A stretch of DNA of 64,000 bases from an uncultured Oscillospiraceae bacterium (lineage in GTDB: Bacteria > Bacillota > Clostridia > Oscillospirales > Ruminococcaceae). Shown here piece by piece: positions 33,214-43,962 of the stretch (within the stretch, counting starts at the first letter, position 1; each line of letters begins with the position of its first letter). The translations under genes were made by a program, and so were the position numbers. The notes under the pieces are model-generated. The model saw only the letters and a program-made list of their open reading frames with translations, was not told where the DNA came from and did no database searches. The DNA lies in assembly GCA_934488695.1 (NCBI GenBank), contig CAKSSH010000001.1:10076-74075 (forward strand), written 5' to 3'.

Positions 33214-34391
33214 TTGAACAGAAATGTACTTGTGCAAGGAAGGTTCACCGGGCGCCGCTTGACCAATGTTTAATTAGCAAGGGAGCAGTTAATCGGCTTC
33301 CGCAGCTGCTTGCGTCGTATCATCGGGTCTATATGGTTTGCGATGAAAACACATACCGCGTGCTTGGAAAAAAAGCGGAGGGCATTTTGAAAAGCGCCGG
33401 CATTTTTTCACATAAGCATATCCTGACAGGAACAGTCCTGCCAAGCGCACATTATATCGGCGATGTGCTAATTCATTTAAATGATCCAAAAGCGGATTCC
33501 GATATTTTTTCCTATTCGCCGAAGCCTGATTTTATTTTGGCGGTTGGTTCGGGCGTCGTGAATGATATTTGCCGGCTTGTGTCTTATAGGCTGGGAATCC
33601 CGTATGGGGTGGCTGCGACGGCCCCATCTATGGACGGGTATGCTTCGGCCGGCTCGCCAACGCTGTTTGACGGGACCAAAGCAACCATTAAGTGTACTAC
33701 TCCTAAAATCATTGTTGGAGATCTGGACGTTCTTCGAGCGGCGCCGTATGATATGTTGCTGTCCGGTATCGGAGACATGTTCGGCAAGTATATCGGTATT
33801 TTGGACTGGGAGCTTGCGCGTGACTACAACGGAGAATTTTTTTGCTCCAAAATTGCGAATGACGTGATAGAAGCAACCGATCTTTGCCTTAAAAACGGGT
33901 ACAAGCTTGAGGGACGGGACGTCGCTTGTATCCAAAACATCATGAACGGTTTTATGGTGACCGGGCTCGGTATGGCTTTTATCGGAAATTCGCGGCCCGC
34001 TTCCGGCTCGGAGCATATTATTGCTCACGCTTGGGAGCTTGCCAGCGTTGAAGCGGGACAAAAGCCGAATTTGCACGGTCTGGAGGTCTGCGAAGGAACT
34101 CGACTGGTCGCGGAAATGTACCGACTTTTGTATGTAGAAACACAAGATGATCATCTCAAAGCATTGATTGAAAAATATTTACCTTGTTTTGACGCCATCG
34201 AGAAGTTTTGCATTAAGATGAAAATGCCGAATATTACGCTGGATCGACAGGAGATTCTGCAAGGGATTCATCGTGCGCTGACCTTGCGCGACCGTTATAC
34301 CATTCTTTTTTATCTGCGTGATCGGGGGCTTTTTGAGCGCTACGCACAGGAGGCTGCCGACAGGCTTCTAAAAAAGCTTGGTGAAGCTTGA
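33210..34391 (+). CDS. sn-Glycerol-1-phosphate dehydrogenase, AraM/EgsA type
   Basis: 393 residues of the iron-alcohol-dehydrogenase/dehydroquinate-synthase superfamily. It has the NAD-binding FILAVGSGVVNDICRLVSYRLGIPY, the TAPSMDGYAS motif, LSGIGDMFGKYIGILDWEL, and metal-ligand SEHIIAHAWEL, all matching AraM of Bacillus. It reduces dihydroxyacetone phosphate to sn-glycerol 1-phosphate. GTG 33210 follows AGAGGAGG. In Bacillus araM lies within the arabinose operon next to araD and araL; the same neighbourhood appears here without araA or araB. Confidence 0.9.
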   Translation: MIEQKCTCARKVHRAPLDQCLISKGAVNRLPQLLASYHRVYMVCDENTYRVLGKKAEGILKSAGIFSHKHILTGTVLPSAHYIGDVLIHLNDPKADSDIFSYSPKPDFILAVGSGVVNDICRLVSYRLGIPYGVAATAPSMDGYASAGSPTLFDGTKATIKCTTPKIIVGDLDVLRAAPYDMLLSGIGDMFGKYIGILDWELARDYNGEFFCSKIANDVIEATDLCLKNGYKLEGRDVACIQNIMNGFMVTGLGMAFIGNSRPASGSEHIIAHAWELASVEAGQKPNLHGLEVCEGTRLVAEMYRLLYVETQDDHLKALIEKYLPCFDAIEKFCIKMKMPNITLDRQEILQGIHRALTLRDRYTILFYLRDRGLFERYAQEAADRLLKKLGEA

Positions 34392-34480
34392 AGCAACAAA
34401 AAGGGTGTGCCGCAAAAGAGAAGAAAACTTTCGCAAAAAGAACAGGCGCCGATGAAACTATTTCACGGAGGCTAAAAGAT

Positions 34481-35170
34481 ATGCTGAAAACCATGAAAGA
34501 AAGTGTTTGCGCAGCAAATAAGGCACTAAAACAGCTGGGACTTGTGATCTTAAATTTCGGCAATGTTTCCGAGATTGACCGAGAGAGAGGACTTGTGGTT
34601 ATTAAGCCGTCAGGTATTCCTTATGATGTTATGCGCTCTGAGGACATGGTGGTGGTAGACCTTGACGGAAATCTGGTCGATGGAACGAACAGGCCTTCCT
34701 CGGACACCGAAACGCACTTGGAATTGTATCGTGCATTTCCGAAAATCGGCGCAGTAGCGCATACGCACTCAAGGTGGGCAACCGTTTTTGCGCAGGCCGG
34801 TGAGTCGATTCCAATGCTCGGCACAACACATGCCGATACCTTTTTAGGCCCCGTTCCGTGTACGCGTCCTCTACATACACAAGAAATTGCAAAAAGCTAT
34901 GAAAAAAAGACCGGACAGGTAATTGTTGAAGCCTTCCCGGGTGATTGCTATAAAAAGGTGCCGGCTGCTTTGGTTTGCTCTCATGGGCCGTTTGTGTGGG
35001 GTGACAGGGGTACAGCTGCAGTTGAGACGGCCGCGGTGTTGGAGCAGGTGGCTATGATGGCATGGCATACGCTGCTGCTTAACAAAAACGCTGAGCTTCA
35101 GCAGGAGCTGGCAGAACGTCATTTTTTCAGAAAACACGGGGAGGATGCATATTACGGGCAGCAGGCCTGA
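34481..35170 (+). CDS. araD: L-ribulose-5-phosphate 4-epimerase
   Basis: 229 residues, matching AraD (228-231). The landmarks are LNFGNVSEIDRERGLVVIKPSG, SSDTETHLELYRAFP, the zinc-binding AHTHSR, GTTHADTFLGPVPCTRP, and LVCSHGPFVWG ending RHFFRKHGEDAYYGQ. It epimerises L-ribulose 5-phosphate to D-xylulose 5-phosphate, feeding the pentose-phosphate pathway. ATG 34481 with CACGGAGGC upstream is chosen over a longer frame. The 89-base gap to the dehydrogenase is without a terminator. Confidence 0.94.
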   Translation: MLKTMKESVCAANKALKQLGLVILNFGNVSEIDRERGLVVIKPSGIPYDVMRSEDMVVVDLDGNLVDGTNRPSSDTETHLELYRAFPKIGAVAHTHSRWATVFAQAGESIPMLGTTHADTFLGPVPCTRPLHTQEIAKSYEKKTGQVIVEAFPGDCYKKVPAALVCSHGPFVWGDRGTAAVETAAVLEQVAMMAWHTLLLNKNAELQQELAERHFFRKHGEDAYYGQQA

Positions 35171-35181
35171 TTTCAACGAAA

Positions 35182-35234
35182 AAAGCCCCCTTTACGGCAG
35201 GATCGGCAATCTGCTGTAAAGGGAGCTTTGTTTT
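35182..35234. terminator. Bidirectional terminator between araD and mtnN
   Basis: GCCCCCTTTACGGCAG pairs with CTGCTGTAAAGGGAGC around a GATCGGCAAT loop, with T-run on the plus and A-rich side on the other strand. Confidence 0.85.
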
Positions 35235-35236
35235 TA

Positions 35237-35977
35237 TTATTCAAATAAAGCACATAGAATACCGCCGGTGTAGAGAGATGCAGCTGCGGCAAACCGGTCA
35301 GAAGAAATTTCGGCGTCGCTGTCCGCTCCATCCGAAACAACCCGTATGACCGCGCAGGGGACGGATGTTTCAAAGCAGACTTGTGCAACAGCTGCTCCTT
35401 CCATTTCAACGCAGAGTGCCTGCGGCAGATGACGGCAGATAAAATCTCGACGCTCTCCGCCACTGATAAACTGATCGCCGGATGCAATAGCGCCGATGTG
35501 TACCTGCGGAGTTTTTACATTGACGTCATGCCAAAAGGAAACCAACTCCGCCTTTTCTGCGGCGGTTTTTAAAAATCGATGACAAGCCGCGGAACACCGG
35601 CCCGACAGCTCCGGGTCGCAGGGGAGCTCGACCTTGTTGATAATCGGAATACGAAAAAGATCGTCGTCTGACAAATAAAAATCGTGCTGAACACACTGGT
35701 CGGCAACAACAATGTCACCGATTTTTACCTGAGGCTTGAGGGAGCCGGCAATGCCGCAAAACAAAATAGAAGAAACGCCAAAACGGTCAATAAGCAGCGT
35801 GCAAGTGACTGCGGCGGCCACCTTGCCGATACGAGAGACCACCGCGACCACCTCGGCATTGCCGAGGCGGCCTTGAATAAATTCCCGTCCTGCAATATGG
35901 GTCTTGTGCGCGTTTTGAATATATGCTTCCAGCACGCCGAATTCCTCCGGCATGGCACAGATGATTCCGTATAACAT
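35237..35977 (-). CDS. mtnN: 5'-Methylthioadenosine/S-adenosylhomocysteine nucleosidase
   Basis: 246 residues of the purine-nucleosidase fold. Signatures: IICAMPEEFGVLEA at the start, ILFCGIAGSLKPQVKIGDIVVADQ, CVEMEGAAVAQVCFE with the substrate-binding Glu, and RVVSDGADSDA with the catalytic Asp. It salvages methylthioadenosine and adenosylhomocysteine, linking to methyl-group and quorum-signal metabolism. It is the last gene of the minus-strand set ligA-comEA-like-mtnN. Confidence 0.93.
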   Translation of the reverse strand: MLYGIICAMPEEFGVLEAYIQNAHKTHIAGREFIQGRLGNAEVVAVVSRIGKVAAAVTCTLLIDRFGVSSILFCGIAGSLKPQVKIGDIVVADQCVQHDFYLSDDDLFRIPIINKVELPCDPELSGRCSAACHRFLKTAAEKAELVSFWHDVNVKTPQVHIGAIASGDQFISGGERRDFICRHLPQALCVEMEGAAVAQVCFETSVPCAVIRVVSDGADSDAEISSDRFAAAASLYTGGILCALFE

Positions 35978-35995
35978 AGGTTGCCTCCGATTGTA

Positions 35996-36496
35996 TCAAA
36001 CACAAATGTCGTTCTTAATATTTTGATAAATTTTTTCACCAATTCCGCTGACTTGACAGATTTCCCGGGGATTATGGAAGGGACCGTTTGCCTCGCGATA
36101 AGCAGCAATAGACAGCGCTTTGGATTTCCCGATACCGTTGAGCTTGCACAGGGTGTCAATATCGGCAGTGTTGATATTGATTCTCCCGTTCTTATAGCCT
36201 GCCGTCATTTTTTCGGCGGTTTCGGAGATGGGACGGGCTTTGACAAAAACAGCATCTGATACCGGCCGGTATACTGCGTTGCAGTAGTATGCGCAAAAGC
36301 CGATACACATTAGGGTCAGAAGCACCAGCACAAAAACAGTAAAATCCCTGGGCCGCGGCTCATCGTAAAACAGCTTTTCCGGCAATGCCTCATCGACGGC
36401 TGTGCTTTTTATGCCGGACTGTTTGGCGCCTTCGGGTTTTTCCTTCGGCTGCGCTTTTAAATATTGTTCAAAAGAAATTTTATCGGAAGGCTCCAC
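35996..36496 (-). CDS. ComEA-like helix-hairpin-helix protein
   Basis: 166 residues: a disordered N-terminus, one membrane helix (about 53-73), and a C-terminal (HhH)2 DNA-binding domain with ININTADIDTLCKLNGIGKSKALSIAAYR and ICQVSGIGEKIYQNIK. ComEA binds incoming DNA at the membrane in natural transformation. The usual SLBB domain is absent and the DNA-binding domain follows the anchor almost directly. GTG 36496 is the start; it lies four bases from ligA. Confidence 0.82.
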   Translation of the reverse strand: MEPSDKISFEQYLKAQPKEKPEGAKQSGIKSTAVDEALPEKLFYDEPRPRDFTVFVLVLLTLMCIGFCAYYCNAVYRPVSDAVFVKARPISETAEKMTAGYKNGRININTADIDTLCKLNGIGKSKALSIAAYREANGPFHNPREICQVSGIGEKIYQNIKNDICV

Positions 36497-36500
36497 AAGC

Positions 36501-38540
<2,040 letters not shown>

Positions 38541-38583
38541 TTACCACCGTTTTTTGAAAAAATGCGTGATTTGCGGTTTTTGG

Positions 38584-38612
38584 TTGATATTACGTCGTTT
38601 TTATGTTATAAT
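38584..38612 (+). promoter_or_regulatory. Sigma-A-type promoter of the recJ-relA run
   Basis: TTGATA (38584-38589), 17 bases, TATAAT (38607-38612), 34 bases before the recJ start. Confidence 0.87.
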
Positions 38613-38645
38613 ATAACAATTCATTGAAAAAGGGAGGCAAAAAGC

Positions 38646-40661
38646 TTGCGTTTTGCAAAGTGGCGGATCGGGGACAGTCGGCAGGCGCCGGAAATTGCAC
38701 GGCAATACGGAGTCGGTTCGCTTGCGGCAAAGGCTGCGGCGGCGCGCAGTGCGGATATTTCGCCGGAAATGCTGTTTTCGACCGAGGACGGGATTTCGTC
38801 TCCTTTTGATTATTATGATATGGCTCGGGCCGTTGAGGCTATTGAGGCTGCGCTTGACGCACAGCAACGGATTGTTGTTTACGGGGATTATGATGTTGAC
38901 GGGATTACTGCAACCGTTATTTTGTACTCCTATTTACAGGCTCTTGGGGCCGATGTGGACTTTTATATTCCGAATCGTGAAACCGAGGGATATGGTTTGA
39001 ATGCCCGGGCAATTGAAGAAATTGGACGGCAGGGCTGTGCGCTTTTAATCACCGTGGATAATGGGATTGCAGCCGTTGAAGAAGTGGCGTTGGCGCAAAG
39101 TCTTGGCATGACGGTGGTGGTAACCGACCATCATCAACCCCCCGAGATTTTGCCGGACTGTATTGCTGTGGATCCGCACCGCCCTGATTGTTCCAGTCGT
39201 TTTAAGGAGCTGTGCGGTGCAGCGGTGGCCTTTAAATTGGTCGCTGCGCTGGAGGGCGGGGATTATGAAGGCGCCTTTGAGCAGTACGCCGAGCTGTTAG
39301 CGCTTGCAACGATTGCCGACGTAGTTCCGCTTGTCGGTGAAAATCGGACGCTGGTCCGGCTGGGTCTTTTGCGTATGCGGGAAACCGATAATCTTGGTTT
39401 ACATGCCTTGATCGAAGCCTCACTTTCTCCGCAGGCAAAACTGGATTCCGTTTCGGTGGCTTACAGTTTGGTCCCGCGGCTTAATGCGGCCGGGCGAATG
39501 GGCAGTGCTCTGCGTGCGGTGGAGCTGCTTCTGTGTGAGGACGATACCCGTGCGCAAGAGCTGGCCGAAGAGCTGTGCCGGGCAAATGCAAGCCGGCGGG
39601 AAAGCGAAACGGCCGTTTTGGAGGAGATTGACAGGTTGTTTCTTGATCAGCCGCAGCTGTTTGACGATCGGGTGATTGTTTTATGTGCGGACGGTTGGCA
39701 CCCCGGCGTTTTGGGGATTGTGGCTGCTAAAGTTGTGGAGCGCACCGGAAAACCGGCGCTTTTGCTGTCAAAAAACGGAGAGACAGCGTCCGGGTCGGGC
39801 CGCAGTGTGGAGGGTTTTCCTCTTTTAGAGGCGCTGCGCGCATGCAGCGCACAGTTGACGCGCTTCGGCGGTCACAGTTTGGCGGCGGGGCTCTGTTTGC
39901 AGGCAACGCAGGTGGACGCTTTTCGCCGGGCAATCAATGCTTATGCGCGGCAGCATTTTCCGTTCATGCCGGAGGCAATCGTTTCGGCTGATGCGGTGAT
40001 TGAAGCACAGGAGGTCACGCTGGCAGCAGTGCGGGAATTGTCCGTTCTGGAGCCATTTGGCAGGCAAAATCCGGAGCCGGCTTTCGTTTTTCGTGAGATG
40101 ATGCTCAAAGCGGTCAGCACTATTGGCGGCGGCAAGCACAGCCGACTTTCGGTTTCGGACGGCAATGCGGTCTTTACGGCGGTTTGTTTCGGAAAGACGG
40201 CGGAGGAGTTCGAGCCGTTTGTCGGAAACAAGGTTGATTTGCTGGTCCGGCTTAAAATAAACGTTTATCAGCAAACCGAATCGGTAACGGTTCAGGTGTT
40301 GTCTCTGCGTCCGTCGGGTTTGCGCGACGAGGTGTTTTTCAAGGAACGTCAGCTTGCCTCTTCGGCTGCGCAGGGCGAGGTGTTGACCGCTAAGTCGGCG
40401 GCTTATTTGTACCCGACGCGGGAACAGGCGGCAGCGGTTTACCGCCTGCTGCGTCGACAGTCCGCAAAAACGGACGCCGACACCTTGTGGTGGCAGCTGG
40501 GCGGCAGTATCAACCGTGCAAAGCTCGGCGCTGTATTGGAGGCGTTTTGCCAATGCGGTCTTTTGCAGCGGCAAGGGAACGGGTTTTCAGTGTGCTCGGT
40601 CGGCGGTAAAACGGATTTGTTTCAGTGCGGTGTTTTATTACATATCAAACAAGCCATGTAA
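38646..40661 (+). CDS. recJ: Single-stranded-DNA-specific exonuclease RecJ
   Basis: 671 residues of the DHH phosphoesterase family. YGDYDVDGITATVILY and VVTDHHQPPEILPDCIAVDPH hold the metal-binding residues, LCGAAVAFKLVAAL and RLNAAGRMGSALRAVELLL complete DHH, and GGHSLAAGL lies in DHHA1. It degrades 5' single-stranded DNA in repair. Start TTG 38646 lies behind GGGAGGCAAAAAGC. The gap to relA is 14 bases. Confidence 0.94.
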   Translation: MRFAKWRIGDSRQAPEIARQYGVGSLAAKAAAARSADISPEMLFSTEDGISSPFDYYDMARAVEAIEAALDAQQRIVVYGDYDVDGITATVILYSYLQALGADVDFYIPNRETEGYGLNARAIEEIGRQGCALLITVDNGIAAVEEVALAQSLGMTVVVTDHHQPPEILPDCIAVDPHRPDCSSRFKELCGAAVAFKLVAALEGGDYEGAFEQYAELLALATIADVVPLVGENRTLVRLGLLRMRETDNLGLHALIEASLSPQAKLDSVSVAYSLVPRLNAAGRMGSALRAVELLLCEDDTRAQELAEELCRANASRRESETAVLEEIDRLFLDQPQLFDDRVIVLCADGWHPGVLGIVAAKVVERTGKPALLLSKNGETASGSGRSVEGFPLLEALRACSAQLTRFGGHSLAAGLCLQATQVDAFRRAINAYARQHFPFMPEAIVSADAVIEAQEVTLAAVRELSVLEPFGRQNPEPAFVFREMMLKAVSTIGGGKHSRLSVSDGNAVFTAVCFGKTAEEFEPFVGNKVDLLVRLKINVYQQTESVTVQVLSLRPSGLRDEVFFKERQLASSAAQGEVLTAKSAAYLYPTREQAAAVYRLLRRQSAKTDADTLWWQLGGSINRAKLGAVLEAFCQCGLLQRQGNGFSVCSVGGKTDLFQCGVLLHIKQAM

Positions 40662-40675
40662 AAGAGGTGAGACGG

Positions 40676-42856
40676 ATGGAGGAGCTGTACCAAACGCTTT
40701 TGGATGCGATTGATCGAAATGCCAAAAATTTAAACCGTGAGAAGATTCTTTCGGCTTACAGTTTTGCGCAAAAGGCGCATGACGGGCAGCTGCGCAAGTC
40801 CGGGCAGCCTTATATCATACACCCCATCGAGGTCGCTAAAATTCTCATTGAAATGGGAATGGATACCGACACGGTGGTGGCGGCGCTTTTGCATGATGTG
40901 GTGGAGGATACACCGGTCACTTTGGATCAGGTGCGCAGCTTGTTTGGAGAAGATGTTGCGGCGTTGGTGGACGGCCTCACCAAGCTGAGTCTTTTGCCAT
41001 TAACAACACGGGAGGAGCAGCAGGCTGAAAATGTGCGCAAAATGCTGCTTGCCATGTCTCAGGATATCCGCGTTGTTATTATTAAGCTGGCTGACCGCCT
41101 GCATAATATGCGAACCATTGATTATGTTGATGAACAGAAGCAGCGGGATAAGTCTCTGGAAACCATGGAGGTGTATGCACCGATTGCGCACCGCCTCGGA
41201 ATCCGTGCGGTGAAAGAAGAGCTTGAGGATCTTTCTCTGCGTCATTTGGACCCTATTGGGTATCACCAAATTGAAGAAAAGCTGGTAGGTCAGAAAGAGG
41301 AACGGCAGGAGTTTTTAAATCGAATCCAATGCCGAATTCGGGAACGGCTCGGAGATCAGTCCAATATTGTGATCGAGGGTCGTATTAAGAGTATTTACGG
41401 GATTTACCGCAAGGTCTTTATGCAGGGGAAGATCTTTGAGGAAATTTATGACATTTATGCGGTGCGGATTATTGTGGACAGTGTGTTTGATTGCTACAAT
41501 ATTTTAGGGATTATCCATGATATGTTCCGGCCGATCCCCAATCGATTCAAGGACTATATTTCAACTCCGAAGCCTAATATGTATCAATCTCTGCATACGA
41601 CGGTTATTGATAAAGAGGGCGTTCCGTTTGAGGTGCAGATTCGCACATGGGATATGCATCATACCGCCGAGTACGGCATCGCTGCGCACTGGAAATATAA
41701 ACAGGGCGTCAGCGGTAAGGATAAGCTGGAGGAACGGCTTACATGGGTGCGTCAGCTGCTGGAGGCACAGAAGGATGCAGACGATGTCGAGGAAATCGTC
41801 CGCAGCATTAAGTCGGATATTGCGCCGGAGGAGGTTTTTGTTTTTACGCCTAAAGGCGATGTTATCAGTCTGCCGTCCGGCTCTTGTATTATTGACTTTG
41901 CTTACGCGATCCACACGGCGGTCGGCAACCGGACGGTGGGTGCCAAGGTGGACGGAAAAATCGTCCCGCTCAATTATCCGGTCAAAACCGGAGAAATCGT
42001 AGAGGTTTTGACGACCAATGCGCCGGGGCACGGCCCCAGTCGGGATTGGATTGGCATGGCAAAGACCAGTGAGGCGAAGAATAAGATTCGCAGCTGGTTT
42101 AAAAAAGAGTATCGAGAAGAAAATATTGAACAAGGGAGACTGGAGCTGGAGGGCGAGCTTCGACGCAACTTTATCAATCTCGAAGGAGAGGCGCGGGAGC
42201 AGTTTACACTGGAAATCGCACGTCGACAGCACTACAACACGCTGGAGGATTTCTATGCTGCCATTGGATACGGCGGCGTGTCTCTTTCCAGAATCATGCC
42301 GCGCATCAAGGACGAGTATGCAAAGCAGGTCAAAGAAGAACAGCTTAAAAATCAGCCCCTTTCGGTGCAGGATGTTGTCAGTGACGTCAAGCAAAAAAGG
42401 GCGCATGGCAGTGTAATTGTCGAGGGAATAGACAGCTGTCTCGTGAAATTTGCCAAGTGCTGCAGCCCGCTTCCGGGCGACGATATCGTGGGCTTTATTA
42501 CCCGCGGTTACGGCGTTTCGGTGCACAAAAGCGATTGTGTCAATGCCCAAAACGGACAAAAGCAGGAGCCGGAGCGTTGGGTGCGGGCACATTGGGTGCA
42601 TGCCGCGCAAAAAAGCAGTTATGATGTGTCGCTGCATATTTGGGCCAATTCTCGGCCGAATTTGCTTTTGGATATCAGCACTCTGTTTGCTGCTATGCAC
42701 ATCTCTATTCACGGGATCAGTGCGAAAGAGACTACTGACGGGAGGACTTTTTTCAGGCTGTCTATCAGCATTGAAAGCACCGAACAGCTTAAAAATATTA
42801 TAGAAAGGCTCGGTAAGGTACCGGGTGTAAACAGTGTGGAAAGGGCGAATAGCTGA
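40676..42856 (+). CDS. Bifunctional (p)ppGpp synthetase/hydrolase (RelA/SpoT homologue)
   Basis: 726 residues with the long RSH layout: HD hydrolase domain (YIIHPIEVAKIL, LLHDVVEDTPV), synthetase domain (DIYAVRIIVDSVFDCYNILG, RFKDYISTPKPNMYQSLHTTV), TGS domain (EVFVFTPKGDVISLPSGSCIIDFAYAIHT), a zinc-finger/helical part (KFAKCCSPLPGDDIVGFIT) and C-terminal ACT. Both the HD residues and the synthetase core are present, so it should make and break the alarmone. ATG 40676 with AAAGAGGTGAG upstream. It overlaps dtd by one base. Confidence 0.95.
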   Translation: MEELYQTLLDAIDRNAKNLNREKILSAYSFAQKAHDGQLRKSGQPYIIHPIEVAKILIEMGMDTDTVVAALLHDVVEDTPVTLDQVRSLFGEDVAALVDGLTKLSLLPLTTREEQQAENVRKMLLAMSQDIRVVIIKLADRLHNMRTIDYVDEQKQRDKSLETMEVYAPIAHRLGIRAVKEELEDLSLRHLDPIGYHQIEEKLVGQKEERQEFLNRIQCRIRERLGDQSNIVIEGRIKSIYGIYRKVFMQGKIFEEIYDIYAVRIIVDSVFDCYNILGIIHDMFRPIPNRFKDYISTPKPNMYQSLHTTVIDKEGVPFEVQIRTWDMHHTAEYGIAAHWKYKQGVSGKDKLEERLTWVRQLLEAQKDADDVEEIVRSIKSDIAPEEVFVFTPKGDVISLPSGSCIIDFAYAIHTAVGNRTVGAKVDGKIVPLNYPVKTGEIVEVLTTNAPGHGPSRDWIGMAKTSEAKNKIRSWFKKEYREENIEQGRLELEGELRRNFINLEGEAREQFTLEIARRQHYNTLEDFYAAIGYGGVSLSRIMPRIKDEYAKQVKEEQLKNQPLSVQDVVSDVKQKRAHGSVIVEGIDSCLVKFAKCCSPLPGDDIVGFITRGYGVSVHKSDCVNAQNGQKQEPERWVRAHWVHAAQKSSYDVSLHIWANSRPNLLLDISTLFAAMHISIHGISAKETTDGRTFFRLSISIESTEQLKNIIERLGKVPGVNSVERANS

Positions 42857-43317
42857 TGATTGCTTTGGTACAGAGGAGCTTGGAGGCACAAGTGACAGTG
42901 GCAGAAAAATGTGTTGGGAAAATTGACCGCGGTTTGGCGGTTTTTCTCGGTGTAGTGCAGGAGGATATGCGGGAGCATGCAGCGCTCTTGGCACGAAAAA
43001 TTGCTGCGCTGCGCATTTTTGAGGATGAAAACGGGAAGATGAATCGTTCTATTTTGGAAACCGGCGGTAAGGTATTGGCAATTTCAAATTTTACCTTGTG
43101 CGCCAATGCGAAAAAGGGAACGCGTCCGTCCTATGATCGGGCCATGCGGCCGCAGGGAGCCATGGAGTTGTACGATTTTTTCTGCGACGAGCTTTTAAAA
43201 AACGGCGTTTCAGCAGTTGAAAAGGGCGTGTTCGGCGCTTATATGCAGGTGAGTGTCTGCGGTGACGGACCGGTTTCTATTGTGCTGGATACCGAACAGC
43301 TTATGCCGAAATCGTAA
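42856..43317 (+). CDS. dtd: D-aminoacyl-tRNA deacylase
   Basis: 153 residues matching Dtd in length and order, starting MIALVQRSLEAQVTV with LAVFLGVVQED after it. It releases D-amino acids from mischarged tRNA. The two hallmark motifs are present in altered form: SNFTL where SQFTL is usual, and GDGPVS where NxGPVT is usual; the Gly-Pro that shapes the chirality pocket is retained. It starts on the last base of the RSH stop codon and is in the same run. Confidence 0.88.
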   Translation: MIALVQRSLEAQVTVAEKCVGKIDRGLAVFLGVVQEDMREHAALLARKIAALRIFEDENGKMNRSILETGGKVLAISNFTLCANAKKGTRPSYDRAMRPQGAMELYDFFCDELLKNGVSAVEKGVFGAYMQVSVCGDGPVSIVLDTEQLMPKS

Positions 43318-43329
43318 AGAGGAGCCGTT

Positions 43330-43953
43330 ATGGAAATTCAAACAATTATTACCGGGAAGCTTTGCAATAATACGTATCTTGTAATCAGTAAGCAGGGGAA
43401 CGCCGTCATGATCGATCCCGGCGTCGGTACAGCCGAAATCCTGCGCGCGCTGCATCAAAGCGGGGCGCATCTTTCGTATATTTTATTGACGCATGGGCAT
43501 TATGATCATACTGCGTCGGTTGCGGCGCTTATGGAGGAGACCGGGGCAAAAAGTGTTTTACACCGGCGGGATGCGCAGATGCTTTGTGATGATCACAAAT
43601 GCATGTCGTATCTTTTTACCAAAAAACCGGCGGTTTTTGAGCCGTCTCTGCTCTCGCAGGATGGGACAGAGATCATTTTGGATGAGCTGACCTTTACGTT
43701 TATCAGCACACCGGGGCACACGCGCGGAAGCTGTGTTATCCGTTGCGGCGATGTGCTGTTTACCGGGGATACGGTGCTGGAGGGCACCGTTGGCCGAACC
43801 GATTTTTATAGCGGCAGTGAGGAACTGATGATACAGTCCGTTCGGCGTCTGTCGGCGATGGAGGGGGATTTTCGGCTTCTTTGCGGGCATGGCAGCCCGT
43901 CTACCCTGTCGCGTGAACGATGTGAAAATGCGTATTTTGTGCAATATGGATAG
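43330..43953 (+). CDS. Metallo-beta-lactamase-fold hydrolase, glyoxalase II-like
   Basis: 207 residues of the MBL fold. ILLTHGHYDHTASV carries the first zinc ligands, ISTPGHTRGSCVIRCGDVLFTGDTVL the next, and LLCGHGSPST the last His. Such proteins hydrolyse thioesters such as S-lactoylglutathione or related substrates. It lies between dtd and hemZ, with gaps of 12 and 9 bases, so it is in the operon. Confidence 0.9.
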   Translation: MEIQTIITGKLCNNTYLVISKQGNAVMIDPGVGTAEILRALHQSGAHLSYILLTHGHYDHTASVAALMEETGAKSVLHRRDAQMLCDDHKCMSYLFTKKPAVFEPSLLSQDGTEIILDELTFTFISTPGHTRGSCVIRCGDVLFTGDTVLEGTVGRTDFYSGSEELMIQSVRRLSAMEGDFRLLCGHGSPSTLSRERCENAYFVQYG

Positions 43954-43962
43954 GAAATTGCT

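Noticed and set aside
41561..42994. A 477-codon open frame on the minus strand
   Set aside because: It is the antisense of the RSH gene, has no ribosome site and a composition rich in Arg, Pro and His typical of shadow frames; the plus-strand protein has full domain evidence.
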